DNA from: Psococerastis gibbosa
Lineage: Eukaryota; Arthropoda; Insecta; Psocodea; Psocidae
Reading direction: 5' to 3'
Length of the DNA: 64,000 nucleotides
Assembly: GCA_963971405.1 (NCBI GenBank)
Contig: OZ020484.1
Coordinates: 36,168,770-36,232,769 of the forward strand
Shown: positions 1-13,500 of the stretch, piece after piece
Layout of the letters: each line of letters starts with the position of its first letter
Numbering within the stretch: position 1 is the stretch's first letter
Program-made: the position numbers and the translations under genes
The notes under the pieces: generated by a model
The model's input: the letters and a program-made list of their open reading frames with translations, nothing else
What the model was told of the DNA's origin: nothing
The model's database searches: none

Positions 1-78
1 GTTTACCATAAGGCAAGATACGTTCTACTGATAAGGGTCGAGCTGACCGCCCATGGAAATGAATGTATCCATACTTAA

Positions 79-304
79 GGAGGCTATTCCACTTGTCGAT
101 TTTACTTCAAATTTGATTTTTTGTTTGTTTTGTTTTGTTTTAAGGAGACTATTATGTAGATACTTAACCTATCCATTATAAATTAAGTTATAATATGGTA
201 GCAGACGTCAAATGTGATTAAAAAGAGTCTGCTACCATATTATAACTTAATTTATAATAGATAAGTTAAATATCTACATAATAGTCTCCTTAAAACAAAA
301 CAAA
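79..304. mobile_element. Palindromic MITE, left-edge copy (right end truncated)
   Basis: Long inverted repeat: arms around AGGAGACTATTATGTAGAT and its complement surround a GTAGCAGAC / GTCTGCTAC centre. The left tip GGAGGCTATTCC resembles the tip of the complete copy at 63553-63817, whose arms are nearly the same. The right tip is missing: homology stops at the AAACAAAACAAA stretch. Confidence 0.8.
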
Positions 305-2039
305 TATGTTAATTCCAATGCACGATGGAGCCGACCAGAAATTCAGTTCTCCAGCATTTCTATTGATGAGGCGACTATGGCTAATAACAATGACATTAGT
401 TTGGCGACGTAAAAATTAACCCAGAATTAATATTAAATAATAATCATAATTAATTTAGGAAAATATAGTATACCAGAACACAACATAAAGATTAAAACGC
501 ATATGAAAATACAACTATATACATGTTTACTTACTTACTTAGGCTCAACCAGAACTATGCTCATTATAAGTACTATTAGCAATAATTATAAAATGCCAAT
601 CAATAGAAAACATTTCTGGTGAATCTGACAAAATTAATACATTCATACAAGCACAGGCGAATCGCCTTTCCGCTACCCGCTACACAGAGAATGAAATGAA
701 ATGCGATGGGTTTGAATCTTCTTTGTTTCAGGAATTCAAATAAAATGGTTGTTGACCTTTTACCATGTTCCCCGATCAGAATATCAGGTCACACCGAAAT
801 GAGATCATCTCAGAGAAATAAAAAATTAAATATAACAAGTATTATCTTTATTAAATACATAGACTACTGTTTTGTACGTGGGCTACAGTATTTATATTTT
901 ATTCATTAAATAAAGAATTTATTAGTTCTAAGAACTTGACCTAACCTACAGTACCATATTTATATTTATAGTTTAAAATCCGAGATTTTAATCTGTATAA
1001 AAACGTTTTTGTCCATGCCTGAAAATCTACGACAGAGAAGAAGAGAATTTACTATCAAAATTATTTAGAACGCACTCGGAATATCTCTACTCCGGAAGAA
1101 AAAGGACACAACTTTAAATCCATCAATTCACAAAAATTGAAGTTAACGTTTTTTAATTAATTAGGCTACCTGAAGGTTCCCGCCAAATATAAAACGACAC
1201 AACTACCCTCGCACGAAAAATATACACACTACATTAACGCAAAATATACTTTTTTTAAAATATTTTAGCGTTATTAAGTTGAAAACGACAATTTTTAAGT
1301 TTTGTCCTTTTTCTTCCAAAGTTATGAAGTTTCCTCTTCAGAGTGTGTATAAAAAAGAATATCCCACTAAACATACGTGTATATGTGTACTATAAAGTAC
1401 TAGTATGATAATGAGTGTTTTGACTCGAAACTGGCAATTTCATTGATAAACGATTTGTGATCTTAGTGCGGCGAGCGCTTGTGTTAAGTTCCAGGTGGCC
1501 ACACATTCTAACAACACAGTAAATATGTGCTCTATGGAGGTATTTTTTCGCACGCACAGTTGACGCCATGAGATGCCCATGGGCTAACCTCGGTTGGAAT
1601 TCTTCCGGTCGCAACGTATTCAGCAGCACGAACGGAAAATAATAACTTATCTGGGAATGAGTGTAAATTAACCTAAATAAACAGAAATAAATGTAAATAT
1701 ACTTAAGTAAAATAAATGTAAAAATTAGTCAGTCAACGAAAAATTAATTGCTGTTAATATTGCATATGGTAGACGTAAGCGAACATTTTTTTTAATGGCT
1801 CTATAGTGCCAACATGACAATATATATTTAAAAGTCATCCTCTTCGGAGAGGGTAACTTTTAATTAGTGTCCCGGTAATTTATTCATTTCCATATTTGTT
1901 ATGGCTGCTGATGGGGTGGTTCTCGGGATCCACTGGCATCCATGATCGACAACATACAAGTGGATTGATTTATCGTTGAAAAATGAGTAGTCACGCGTCA
2001 GTTATCACTTCTCATGATAAATCCGCTGGACTTGGACAA
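305..2039. other. AT-rich intergenic stretch, nothing recognised
   Basis: Only short chance open frames. No splice-bounded coding run, RNA gene or clear repeat was seen. Confidence 0.5.
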
Positions 2040-2270
2040 ATCGTCCAATGTAACAGCAAAGGCTTTCACGGCCGGAGTCGAATAAGAACCAGTAGAATCC
2101 GGGCTGATGGGCCGTGGTCGAAATGAAAGCGAACTTCCAAACGTTTCGTCAACATCTGCGGTCGACATCTTCAGTGGAACTGCGTAGACTTCTAAGATTG
2201 TATCTCGGAGGCTCAGCAGTGACATCATCATTTCGACTACGGCCCATCAGCCAGGATTCTACTGGAGATG
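2040..2270. repeat. Dispersed repeat containing a GGCTGATGGGCCGTGGTCG block
   Basis: Shares a block of roughly 100 bases with 59150-59260, including GCTGATGGGCCGTGGTCGAA and, in opposite orientation, GTAACAGCAAAGGCTTTCAC. The two parts are arranged differently at the two sites. Class unknown. Confidence 0.55.
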
Positions 2271-2290
2271 TGACTTACTAATATTCAGAG

Positions 2291-2503
2291 AAATAAATAA
2301 ATATTGACTTTTTGTTCCATTACTAAGCCACGCTAGCGGAGTTAGGGCAATAAATCCCTCTCTTACACTAAACTAAGAAGGCCCGGGACCGCCTGCTTTA
2401 CATGCCCTCCGAAGCATGATCAGAAAATGTAGCAAGTGTTGGACTCGAACCAACAACCTTTCGGGTGAAAGCCGGAGTCTTTACCACTACTCTACAGGCC
2501 CAT
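2291..2503 (-). mobile_element. tRNA-derived SINE (family 1)
   Basis: On the minus strand it has a Pol III-type head (box A-like TAG-GTAGTGGTA, box B-like GGTTCGAGTCC), a body with GTGTAAGAGAGGG and AACTCCGCTAG, and an A/T-rich simple tail. Five further copies lie at about 3.0, 3.75, 27.4, 55.9 and 61.4 kb. Copies are visibly diverged, so this is an established family. Confidence 0.8.
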
Positions 2504-3036
2504 GCCAATACTGTTATTAAAATTAAGTAGACACGAACAGATAGAGAGCGAATCAGAGTATCCCCACTATACTTTTCTTGTACAAAGTCGATTTTCACAG
2601 GAAATATCGATCGTAGAGCCTCCAAAAATATGTGTTCAATTAGCAGAAATACTCCTCGACATTTCGACATGTGGCCTTCACTAACACCAATTGGCAACAG
2701 TTCTTGAACACCTTTGTCGAGCACACGCAGTAACTCTTATTGTAACACTGTACTGTTAAAATGGCCTATTATAATTTCATTTCATTTCATTTGTACCAAC
2801 CAAATTCAATAGTTATGGGCAATTTGTGTTAGAAACTTTTCTTCGGCAGCCCTATTACGGTAATTTGGGATTAACGTAACACCGGGGTCTACGTACTTCC
2901 GGGATTTATATTTTAATGCCGCATTAGTAAGGTGTCACGTAATGGTGTTAAAATATGGGCTGGAAATTCAAATTAATAAATTATTGCAATACAAGAGAAT
3001 GGTTGCATTGTTTTATAATTGAAGGAAATACTAACA

Positions 3037-3256
3037 GGACATGTAGCATAGTGGTACGGACTCTGACTTTCACCCGAAAGGTTGTTGGTTCAAGTCCCAT
3101 ACTGGCTACATTTTCTGGCCATGCTTCGAAGGGCATGTATAGCAGACGGTCCCTGGTTTTCCTAGTTGAGTGTAAGAGAGGGCTTTATAGCCCTAACTCC
3201 GCTAGGTTGGCTTAGTAATAGAAACAACAAAAAGTCCTTACTTATTTTTATTTAAT
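3037..3256 (+). mobile_element. tRNA-derived SINE (family 1)
   Basis: Plus-strand copy of the family at 2291-2503. Box A-like TAGCATAGTGGTA and box B-like GGTTCAAGTCC are readable. It ends in a T/A-rich tail after GGCTTAGTAATAGAAACAA. Confidence 0.8.
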
Positions 3257-3750
3257 AAACCTAAAAATTTATAGGTAGAATTGAAATATAAAAAGAATTT
3301 TAATTAATGTCTCTACATCTAAGGGAGAAAAAAATTGAAAACTCACCAAAAATATAGCCGAGGATGAATTTATCAATTAGAATTTCCTGCGCATTTTGCA
3401 CTCATTTGTTTTTACAACAATTGAATAAACCCCGGTGTTACGTTAATTCCAAATTACAAATATGGCTGCAGTTTGTCCTAATATTTTTGACAACTAGATT
3501 GATACTTCATGACATATTTGATTGTTTGATATCCACTAGGGATGGTTCCGACCACGATTACCCCTATAGGGTTCTATGTATATACAGATGTGATACTCAA
3601 GTCTGCCAACAATATTTTTTGTATCCTGGGCCCACCAGTTAATTTTTTTTTTTCAGTGGCTGTTCAATGGAGACGAAGATTCAAAAACTCCTTTGGGCGC
3701 GCTCAAATGTCCCATCTCTCCTCTATAGAACTCTAGTTACCCCATTGTCA

Positions 3751-3968
3751 AGACATGTAGCGTAGTGGTAGGGACTTTGACTTTCGCCCGAAAGGCTGTT
3801 GGTTCTAGTCCCACACTGGCTACATTTTCTGGCCATGCTTCGGAGGGCATGTAAAGCAGGCGGTCCCGGGCATTCCTAGTTGAGTGTAAGAGAGGGCTTT
3901 ACAGCCCTAACTCCGCTAGGTTGGCTTAGTAATAGAAACAATAAAAAGCCCTTATTATTATTATTATT
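3751..3968 (+). mobile_element. tRNA-derived SINE (family 1), best-preserved copy
   Basis: Head with TAGCGTAGTGGTAGGG (box A) and GGTTCTAGTCCC (box B), the shared body, and a TTATTATTATTATTG microsatellite tail, as in SINEs ending in short tandem repeats. Confidence 0.85.
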
Positions 3969-6573
3969 GCGCTACAGCTCGTGTACGGCCACAACGTCAC
4001 ACCAGTACGCATGGTCCAGGGTCCTCCGATGGCAGTCTGTACCTTCCTCAGGCTACGCCATCCAGCGAAACCCATAGTTGTCCACAGGATAACTGGTTGT
4101 GGCCACGAACGACCCTATCCCATCAGGTTATTTTAAACGTACTCTGTATTTAAATTGTCAGATGTATGGTGTAGGAGCCCCCTAAGATCTAAGTAGCATT
4201 GTAAAACACACACTCTCTCTCCAGTCCAATCTAATGTTATACTGAGTGAGTACATAATTTAGCATTCAATAATACGTCTGCACAAATAATAGTGAATCAT
4301 TGACAGCTCTAAAACGACGGATAACGTCACGGTGAGCAGATAAAAGTAACGAAACTGAAAGGTGAGCTGGACCCCATCCCGGGCGAGCAGGACCTCGGTG
4401 TTTATATGATGCAAGAAAACAAAGGTTAGCGGGGATATATAAAATGAAAGCAAGCCGCTAATACAACGAGGAGACAGGGTGAGGGGTGGGGGGGGGGGAG
4501 GTTGGGGAGGGGGAAAGTACAGTTCGGTTCAAAGAATCCGAGGGATGGGGGTGGGGTGGGGAGACACCCAGCGATGTACAGCCCGTTCGATCTCAGCGGT
4601 ACACGAGGCAAGGTAATATGACATGTGTCCACCATTTAAAGAAACAAAATAATACATATTATTGAAATAAGTAAATATGCCTTAAAACATCAATAAGCAT
4701 AATACTGACTGATTTATAACTGAGCCAAAAGTAATAACTATTTAGAGATATACCAGCCATTCTCTAGATTCTAATTGGGATTTAAATTTGGAAGTCTATT
4801 TGTGAGTTTCTACAATTCATCCTGCCCAAAAGCATAAATCATAATTTATAGAAACCTAAACCCATAACCTTAATCACAAGCATAAAAGTTATCACTATAT
4901 TTAGCTCAGGAAGCATTAACGAGGAACGTGGGCGCAGCCGTATATCCTATTCATAACGTATAAAACGTTATCAGGTTTTAACTTTCTTACGGTTACAAAG
5001 GCATATTCTCATACCTGACTCCCCCCCCCCCCCCCACGCACCCACGCATATTTTGCCCAGATCTCTGACATTGTCTGTCAAAACCTCCCATCCTTCTTTG
5101 CAATTTAGTTTAAAAAAAATATAATTAAAAGGCTTCATGTAACGTAATGAAATTAGATACGACGTGTACCTACTGTTTTCAATAATGCATCCTAAATTAT
5201 TATCACTGACAGCATCAATTTCAATGCATATTAATCTATTTTGGGGCCCGCGCGCCCGCGAAAATCCCACTGTTTCGCACCGATTTTATCAAATGTTTGC
5301 AGTTATATGCATCTACGTTGGTAATAAATAGTAATAATAATAACCTGTAGACTGTAAACAAAACCATTCTAAAACACCCATGACTTCCGCACACACACAC
5401 ACACACACCGACCGGCGCAAATACTCGAAAGAGCCCCGCGCCTTTAAAAAAAAAATAAAAAATAATAATAATAAATGCGCAAAACCCCACAATTTCGCGC
5501 CTATATTTTGAAAATTTTTCACCCGAGGGAGGCCCCCGGGCCCCCGTTTGCAGTAACATGAATAAGCTTTGTTAATCCCCCCCCCCCCCCGTTTGCAGCA
5601 AATATTAATAAGGCTTCCTCTGTAAGCCTGGTAGCATCTTAAATGTACTGCTGTTGATATGCATAAAACCCCACTATTTCGCGCCTACATTTTGAAAACA
5701 TTTTCCCCCGGGGAGACCCCCTCTTGGGAGTCGCTGGTAGGGTTCAGGTTAAGAAGAAAAACTGCAGTTCAGTTGAGCATTGGAAGAATAGGAAATAAAT
5801 CAATTTAAAGACTCCGCTGACCTCAAAACCTCTTATGCTATTAAATTTTTGAATAAGCCTGAAATTTCTTTCATCACCTGAGTACACTACTTCCCTTCCC
5901 CCAAAATTTTGGTTTATCCCCCCCCCCTTACCCCTAGTGCATGGACGAGGCAATGATAAGTTTTCTATAAATCAAGCTTAAGACAACTTCATTGGCATTC
6001 CAATTGTCAGGTGGGGCTGGAGACATCATAAACATAGACAACTCGTCAGGATTTTTGTCTACACTAAAAATAAAAAAATAAACAGCAATATGTTTATTAT
6101 CCTCACCATTTTCTTCTTCTTAATTGTGCATTCAAACAATGAAGATAAAAAGTTTCGCAAGGTAACTATTTAATTAACTATTGATCAGACTAGGCCTTCT
6201 TTGAGAAGGATACCGCTTAACTTTTTAAAATCAATTTACAGTACGTAGATGACACATTGTTTGTATCTGTCCCATCATCTGAGATAGCCACAGAATTGTG
6301 TATTAAGGCGATTCTGGTCTGATTAGGCTGTCCTGACTTTTCAGGGCTTAAAAATAAACGACTGCATAACATGTTTCCTTAACTTTAATTATCCCCATGA
6401 TTCCCCACGAGTTCCCGCTTCGCTGTTAGTTGGCATTGACAATATAACCACTGTAGAAAGTGTCATCAACTTGGGTGTCCAAATTAATGCTGTTTTTTTT
6501 TCTCGCGGAAACTGCATATCTCTAGTGGCCGTTAAAAAAAAATCTCAATTCTAACTTGTTTGTGATAAAAAGA
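3969..6573. other. Intergenic, low-complexity rich
   Basis: Contains G-rich stretches (about 4485-4565), a C run at 5021-5035, a (CA)n tract near 5391-5408 and a C run near 5577-5590. Several 60-110 codon open frames here fall on these low-complexity or repeated segments and are not credible genes. Confidence 0.5.
5236..5725. repeat. Three diverged copies of a roughly 45-base unit
   Basis: A unit of the form AAAACCCCACNATTTCGCGCC followed by an ATTTTGAAAA block recurs near 5263, 5478 and 5660, twice followed by C-rich sequence. A related fragment is near 51292. Probably fragments of one dispersed repeat. Confidence 0.5.
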
Positions 6574-6576
6574 TAA

Positions 6577-6717
6577 GGCGGGGTTTCCACATACGTCAAT
6601 TGTCAACGAAAAATATGGCTTTGACGTGGTAGCAGAATTTTTAGTATGTCTTTAATGTCTGCTAAACCTTCAATTTCATAATTTTCATTGACGATTGACG
6701 TATGTGGAAACCCCGCC
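6577..6717. mobile_element. Hairpin MITE, GGCGGGGTTTCC tip, CATACGTCAA arm
   Basis: Tips GGCGGGGTTTCC and GGAAACCCCGCC are exact complements and are followed by ACATACGTCAAT arms. The centre has GTGGTAGCAGA / TCTGCTA. It is flanked by TAA on both sides (6574-6576, 6718-6720), a 3-bp target duplication as in PIF/Harbinger elements. No coding capacity. Confidence 0.9.
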
Positions 6718-7351
6718 TAAGCTATACTCAAATCAAATACATTACCATTACGTCTCAGTTTTGAATAGGGCTTATGGAACTGAGCGGTGGCGAGGCAGTG
6801 GCGTTTTTGAGAATGAGAAAATATTGCTGAGACAAAAGAAAGCAACTCGAAGAACACTCAATTTGAACAGGTCCACGTCATGCCGATCTTATTTTAAATC
6901 ATTATAAATTATGAGTCTGTAGTTATCATCTTCATTTATGCTAAAAGGCTGTATGACGAAGATAGAATGGTACCTGCAGCACATAACAGGCACAATCATA
7001 TGAGGTTTGGCCTTGGGTTGCAAAAGAACTTAATCTACAGAAGAACAGTAAAATTCGCTTATTCCCCTTGCTTACTGAGAGTAAACCTGTTTATCACAAT
7101 CCCTGAAGCCATAAGAGATCTAAATACACCTAATGAGCATGAGCACACATATTACCTGTTGCGGGGACTTGAAGGAGGAATAAAAAGGCTATGTCTCGGT
7201 CTCCTAAGTTAATTTACAATATGGCATAGGTTAAACTTAAATTTAAATGACGCATAGACAGAAATATGTTATTGTGTATGTTTCATAATACTATACATGT
7301 AGAATACTGTAGAAACATTTGATTTGATCTTATTGTAACGTATTGAATTTG

Positions 7352-7532
7352 TCTTTTTTTTTTTTAATTATTCGCATACAAACAATTCAATGAATGTATC
7401 CGAATAACATCTTCAGTCACCTCTGTAGGTAATACCTGCCTGTGTTGAGTTACGACAGGACACCGATCGCATGATGTGTAGAGACACGCACGTGTACGAA
7501 CAAGCTACCATTATGCCATCGAAGTCCTAGAT
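7352..7532 (-). mobile_element. SINE-like repeat (family 2)
   Basis: The minus-strand element ends in a poly-A run (T run at 7353 on the plus strand). It shares blocks such as GAATGTATCCGA, ATCTTCAGTC and CCGATCGCAT with 38660-38838, 50590-50682 and 61429-61631. The head near CTTCGATNGCC is GC-rich and may be tRNA-derived. Confidence 0.65.
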
Positions 7533-8120
7533 AGAATGAGCTTCTTTGACAAAATATATCAAATAATCACCCTAACACAAAACAAGTTCCTTTTTTTACA
7601 AATCCTGGATTCAACTATGCACACTTAGTCCATCCCACACTGATTAGTTCAATAAGTTAACTTGGCTACTTTTTCATATTAGTACTGTACAGTCAATGGC
7701 TTAACTTTTTTTCATATAAACTAGGTTCCTTCTACATGTTTTACTTCAACTGACTTCTATCCACGGAGTTTTTGGAATTTCACGTAATCTCGCACATATA
7801 CGAGTACGTAGGCTGCCGTACAAAATTCTCGCTTCAATAGTGTCGAATTCGAATGAAATTAACATCTAAATCCAAAACTTATTAATTTTCATACGATACA
7901 AGACTTATCCGAAATCATGCGAGACAACAACCGCAGTTGTAATTTTTGATGGTCATCTATCTGAAATACTGAGAGTGATGATTATGAGTAGACACACTGA
8001 GTCCAATGAGGTTCTGTAGGGACAATTTTGGTCACTAGGTTCGCTGACGAAAAACCGATATCCATATTATTCAAAATGGCCGCCGTTTATTATTATTAAA
8101 TTAATTATTTTAATATTTTT

Positions 8121-9158
8121 GCTTTCCAATTTATACGTAGTATAAGGAAAGCTTTGTGACGGTCGAAATTTTCGATTCCGAGATTTCAACGGATTTACAC
8201 GTTTTGAGGTCCCTGGAACCCAAAAAAGTGGTTTTTACGAAATGTCTGTCTGTCTGTCTGTCGCTCTATCTGTCTGTCTGTCTGTTCATTTTGGGCTAAC
8301 TCAATTTGGGGGGGGGGGGATATATTCTCAAAAACTCCAAAAAAACGTCTAAAAAAATTATTTCTCAAAAACTGCTCCAACGATTTCTTTTAAATCCACA
8401 TATGAGAAGCTTGGTTACAAACGTGGCCAACTCCATTTTTTTACAAAATGGGGTTTTGATCCGACCTTGCAGAAAATTTTAATGTCCACCTGCACGTTGT
8501 AAAATAAAGTGACAAAAGCAGCCAGATTGCGCACAGAAGCGCTGAGAAGTCTAGGGTTAGCTATAAACTTAATGCAATTTTCAACAGACAATCCACTCTC
8601 CTGAAAAATTCCACAACATGGAGTTGGCCATGTTTATAAATAGCCTTCTCATATATTGTAGTCATTATTAATGTTAATAAAATGCGGGGGGTCGCTTGCC
8701 CCTTGATAGTTTGCTTCTGGGGGTAAAAAAATAAAAATAACTAAATTTTAGTGAAAAGTGACTAAAAAATCATTTTTCTGCGAAACCTTTCTATCTATGA
8801 TTTCTAACTGCAAGCATGTTTTATGAGTTAAATTGAGTAATGAAACCGGATAGTTTGGTTTTCCAAGAAACTATTGGGTTGTGCGCAAAATTTTTTTTTT
8901 TTTTTTTAATGAAAGCAAATTCACGCTCAAATGCATTGCGTGCCCTGCCATTATTGCTCTGTGGTAATGTGTAGGTCTGACCTATCTTGAATTTTCGTCA
9001 CCTCCAGTGACGTTAGGTGGACGACCCCCCCCCCCCCCCCCCCCCCGTGATATCCGAAATTTAACCATAGGACAATTATTTACCATGAAATTAATCATTT
9101 TCCCTCTCTACTAATCGATAAATTGGAAAGCATGTTCGAGTAAACTCGGACCGGTTCT
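8121..9158 (+). mobile_element. Interspersed element of about 1 kb (family X), longest copy
   Basis: Begins GCTTTCCAATTTATACGTAG and ends near ATAAATTGGAAAGC followed by GAGTAAACTCGGACCGG, so the two ends carry an inverted CTTTCCAATTTAT motif. Inside are a variable CTGT microsatellite (about 8242-8285), a 22-base C run (9025-9046) and no convincing open frame. Near-full relatives are at 26582-27435 (minus) and 55184-55880, with decayed ones at about 10.0, 33.0 and 38.5 kb. Likely a non-autonomous element of unknown superfamily. Confidence 0.75.
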
Positions 9159-9644
9159 CTACAATATTTTTACTATGCCTGGACCTTATTTCGCTGCATA
9201 TAATTGATTATATATATTCTCCATGATTTATAGAAAAATATCACTTATCAATATATCATCATCAAATATATCACTATATCAATATCACACACACAAAATA
9301 ATACATAAATAAAATAATTTTAAAATATTATTGAGGCTTATGGAAAAATCAACGCTTTGATATCATTGCAACTGGTGCTGCCATCTACAAAATGACGTCA
9401 CAAATGAACCTCACTGCTTGGCTGAATAGTCACCTGCCCACCACACCACTCAATAATAATTATTGCTCAGCGTGTCACAGATTCGGCACTGACCTTATCA
9501 TCGGTCGGCGGAAATTTAATGCGACACTACACACATCTTATCTCACAATGTTGTAGAAAGAGGTGTTACACACTGTTCATAGGTGTTAACAGTATGGGCA
9601 CATGAATAAATTATAGATACACAAATATTAAGTAAAATACTGAA

Positions 9645-9917
9645 ATGAAGTTCATTAGAACAGCCCCGCAGATAATAAAAAGGAAAGCATTGCAATGGCT
9701 CGGACACGTAAAGCGAATGGATAATAGCAGATGCGCGAGAAAATGGTTAGGGAACACGAACAAGGGGAGGACCAAGAGACACAGGAGCCAGGTTCAGGAC
9801 GATGTCAGAAAAGTGGGACTGGTACCAGAGGCAATGCTGAATAAAATCAGAAGTGGAGGGAGTGGGGGAGGCCCACATATCACACCACACATCATGGTTG
9901 ATGATGGTCATGATTAA
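9645..9917 (+). pseudogene. LINE ORF C-terminal fragment
   Basis: A 90-codon open frame reads ALQWLGHVKRMDNSRCARKW followed by basic residues and a QDDVRKVGL-type segment. This pattern is the C-terminal tail of insect non-LTR retrotransposon polyproteins. No reverse-transcriptase motifs precede it, so it is a 5'-truncated relic. A related tail is at 53915-54370 on the minus strand. Confidence 0.6.
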
Positions 9918-9974
9918 ATAAAATTAGAAACATTCCAGCGAACGGAATAAAATAATTTTTAAAAATAAAGTGAA

Positions 9975-10530
9975 AGTGAAGCAACCGGTTCGGTTTTGTT
10001 ACTATATTTAACACCTGAAACATGCCCGAAGTTAAAAAACATTCCAATTCCACAGAAAAATTATTTTTTAGTCATTTTTCATGAAAATTGACTCTTTAAT
10101 TGCGTTATGTGAACATTAATAACGACTACAATTATGTGAATTTAAAGAAAAAGCGTTGGAGCCTTTTTGGAGGAAAAATGACATGGCCTCGGTTTATTGT
10201 AAGCAGGTTCGCCTGAGGTTTCACATTGTGTCTAGCTGGTTACATCTTTCATCAGCTCTTTTAAGCCGTTTTTTTTCTTTTTAGTTGTTTGAGAGTAAAC
10301 CCCCTCAAAATTGAGTTGGCCCAAAATAAAACAAATTGTCCCGAGAAATGATTTTTATTAACATACATTGTAAATGCCATTTTCAACCGAATCCATCGAG
10401 TAGTTTGCCCACAAATCATCAGACAGACATTTCGTAAAAAAACACTTTATTGGGTTTCTGGGACCTCAAAACGTGTAAGTCCACTGAAATCTCAGCATCG
10501 TAAATTTCGACCACTGCAAAGCTTTCTTAG
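9975..10530 (-). mobile_element. Decayed copy of family X element
   Basis: Reverse-complement similarity to 8121-9158, including the CAGACAGACATTTCGTAAAAA segment and GGACCTCAAAACGTGTAA. It is heavily substituted and lacks both terminal motifs. Confidence 0.6.
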
Positions 10531-13500
10531 ACTTATGTACGTGTAGATGCTTAGCCTTAGAGGATAGTGGGCAGATTGGTATTGGAATTTGTTTCACTTG
10601 ATTTTTTAAGTCTGTCGGCGATTTCATTTTTGAGTGATGTGCACATTTATAGGTTTTTCGATTTCGAACAGCTTATTTAAACGTGCACGCGTGCATTCAG
10701 GTAATTAACAGCTGCCTTCATTGCTACTGATGACTATGAATTGTTTTTAAATCAGGATTTAGGTGCAATGAAGCGGTTTAATGGCTAAAATGCCTCATGT
10801 TCACAAACCACATGGCTCGCAGGAGTGCAATTCCTGGGATTTGAAAATATTGTAATGTGCAACAGAGATAGAATTTTTGAATAATTATTGCCTGAAATAT
10901 TCATTAATGCTCATAAAAATATAACGGGTACATTAACTTTGTCTATAAACAGGAGAATCAAGGGAATCTGACAAAGCAACATCACAACCCTCTGTGCATA
11001 ACAACTAGGTATCATATACTTTGCAAAATAATATACTGTTATTATAGCATTTATATGTATTTGGTATTTTTATTTTAAATAATCCAATACCTAAGCATAT
11101 TATTTACTTCCGCCATAAAGGAGTACACCCATAAGCGGGTAACAAGGGCACACATGATTAATTAGCACGAACAATCAAACATCTCCAAACAAAAGCTTAC
11201 AATTACAATTTATATTTTTCACATTTGCAAAAAATACGAAAGTAAGCAATAGTATGATTAAACCATGGATAACACTGACAGTTGTTGCTGAGCAAATTAA
11301 TGATAACGACAAAGTGAAGGTGGGAAATGTTTCTAAAGCACATCAAGAATAATGTGATTTAATAACAACCGGTCCAAAATATAAAGAAACTTACCTCCCA
11401 CACGATACATGTTAGCAGCCATATTATCATCCGTAACAATCATGAAGATTGTTTAAATTTTAGAAATTTGCACTAAAAACAACCAATATTTAGGCTAAAT
11501 ATCATGAAAACAAAAAAGCCAAATGTAGACAACACAACTCCATTTTACTTTTTGCTGCCCAAGCGTTCATAGAGTAAAATCGCTGGTATTTTTTTCGCGA
11601 TACTAGCGATATCTACTTTTTCTTTTTAAAAACGCGCAATTTTTTAAAAGTTTATAAAAAAATATTATTTTTAATTTTTTTAAAGTTTATACATGATACC
11701 ACAGAACAACACAACCACACAATATTGTTACAATTGAGCGAATCTTTCATTTTTCCTTAATCAAACCTACCAATAATTTGGGAGCCTTTAATTAAATAGA
11801 ACAATAATAATAATAAATAACAAGAATAATAATGAGCAATCCGGTATTATTCAGATAGTTTGCACCCTGACCTATTTACTTACTTACTTAGGTTGGCGCG
11901 TCCAGCCCGGGAGCTTTTGGCCGCTGCCACTACACCACGCCACCTCGGACCTAACCCTGACCTACGTGACCTAAATTCAATAGATTAAATAAAATTAAAA
12001 ATCCCGATTCCCGACTATTGGAAAAGTAAGACGATCCTGGAGGCTCCCCCACCCCCCGGATTCGGGAAATTATTAAAAGAAAATCGTAAAATAGTCAGGC
12101 TCCTACCTACTGTAAATTTTTGTGCATTCAGATTGATCAGCAGCTTCTTAAAAAAATGTGTATTGTTCTTCCACTGATCAATATGTACCTAATTTATTTT
12201 AATTCTTTTAATTAATAATAAATAAAAAAATAATAATAATTATTTTTGTTGGTGAATTTATTGGGGACTAGAGCTAAAATTTAGCATTTATAAATAGAAG
12301 TCTATGCAACGGTAATTTTGAATTTAATCAAATAATGGACGCATAATTATTTTTGGATGTACAATGAGAATAAGTCCCTAGGTTCTTTTATTTGCCGCCC
12401 CCTCCCCGATGCGGAGGGTCTGACTTCAGCGACCACGTCCCACGTACCCATTCACTTTTCTAGGCGGACTAAAATTAATTTTGTCTCCAGAAGCGGATCC
12501 AGAATTTTCGTTAGATGACCCGTGATCTCCAACGGGAAATTCTTTTGCAAATAAAGGTGCAAAATCATAGATTTTTCATCACCGTAATCATCAATCAAAC
12601 TAATGTAGGCCTATTTTGATTAAGAAAGTTGAGATTTTACAGAAAAAAGCTTCTTGCGCCTCACTCGTAGGCCCTACCCTTTTTTTGACCATCTCATAGT
12701 CCACATTAATCGTTCATTGGTTTTACATTCACAGCCCTTTGTATATTTGATCAACGAACACCAGGTGAGTAAATGTAGGTTTAAACAGTAAACAGGCGTC
12801 ATCTCGCTATTCTGGACACTCCAGATACAGATTTTTGTTGCAGGAGTCATAAGTTAAGGATAGGCACTTTTCTTCCCACTAAAAAATTATTATGTCTGAC
12901 GCTTATATGATGATTGTACTCAGTACTGAAATACGATAAGTTTTAGATTTATCCACGAAATTAACTTTTTATTGTTCCTTGAAGTACCTAGGTTCCTATA
13001 TATTCCACAATACGTCAAGGCCCAAAATTCGCCCACATGGAAAATAAAGACAATTTTCTTTCTTTCCTTCTCTCAATACCTACAATGTACGCATCTTGTC
13101 ACCAACTGTTTAATAATAAGGAAAATCAATGCTCCCTAATAATCTACAATATTAAATCAGTTAGGTAAGCCCTACTGACTAGGATTCCCTGTTGGGAATA
13201 AGAAAAAAACTAATGTTAAAGAATATTATTATAATTTTATAAAATGCGCACTAAAAAATTTATTGTTTTTCGATCACTACAAATTACTAGGTCAAAAGGA
13301 TTAGAAGTAGTTACAAGATTATTACAAGAGAATCCAATTTGTTGCTCTAACGTGAACAAACTTAGAAAGTGGATGCCAACAGCATAGATTAAACATATAC
13401 AATAATAGGGAAACAAAACCAAAACCTAAAGTTACAGCAATAAACAGTCTTAACACAATAAATGAACGGTATTGCAAAACGTAGTCTAGTATTTACAATG

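Noticed and set aside
5236..5559. 107- and 69-codon frames on the minus strand
   Set aside because: They lie on repeated and simple sequence ((CA)n, A runs, C-rich blocks).
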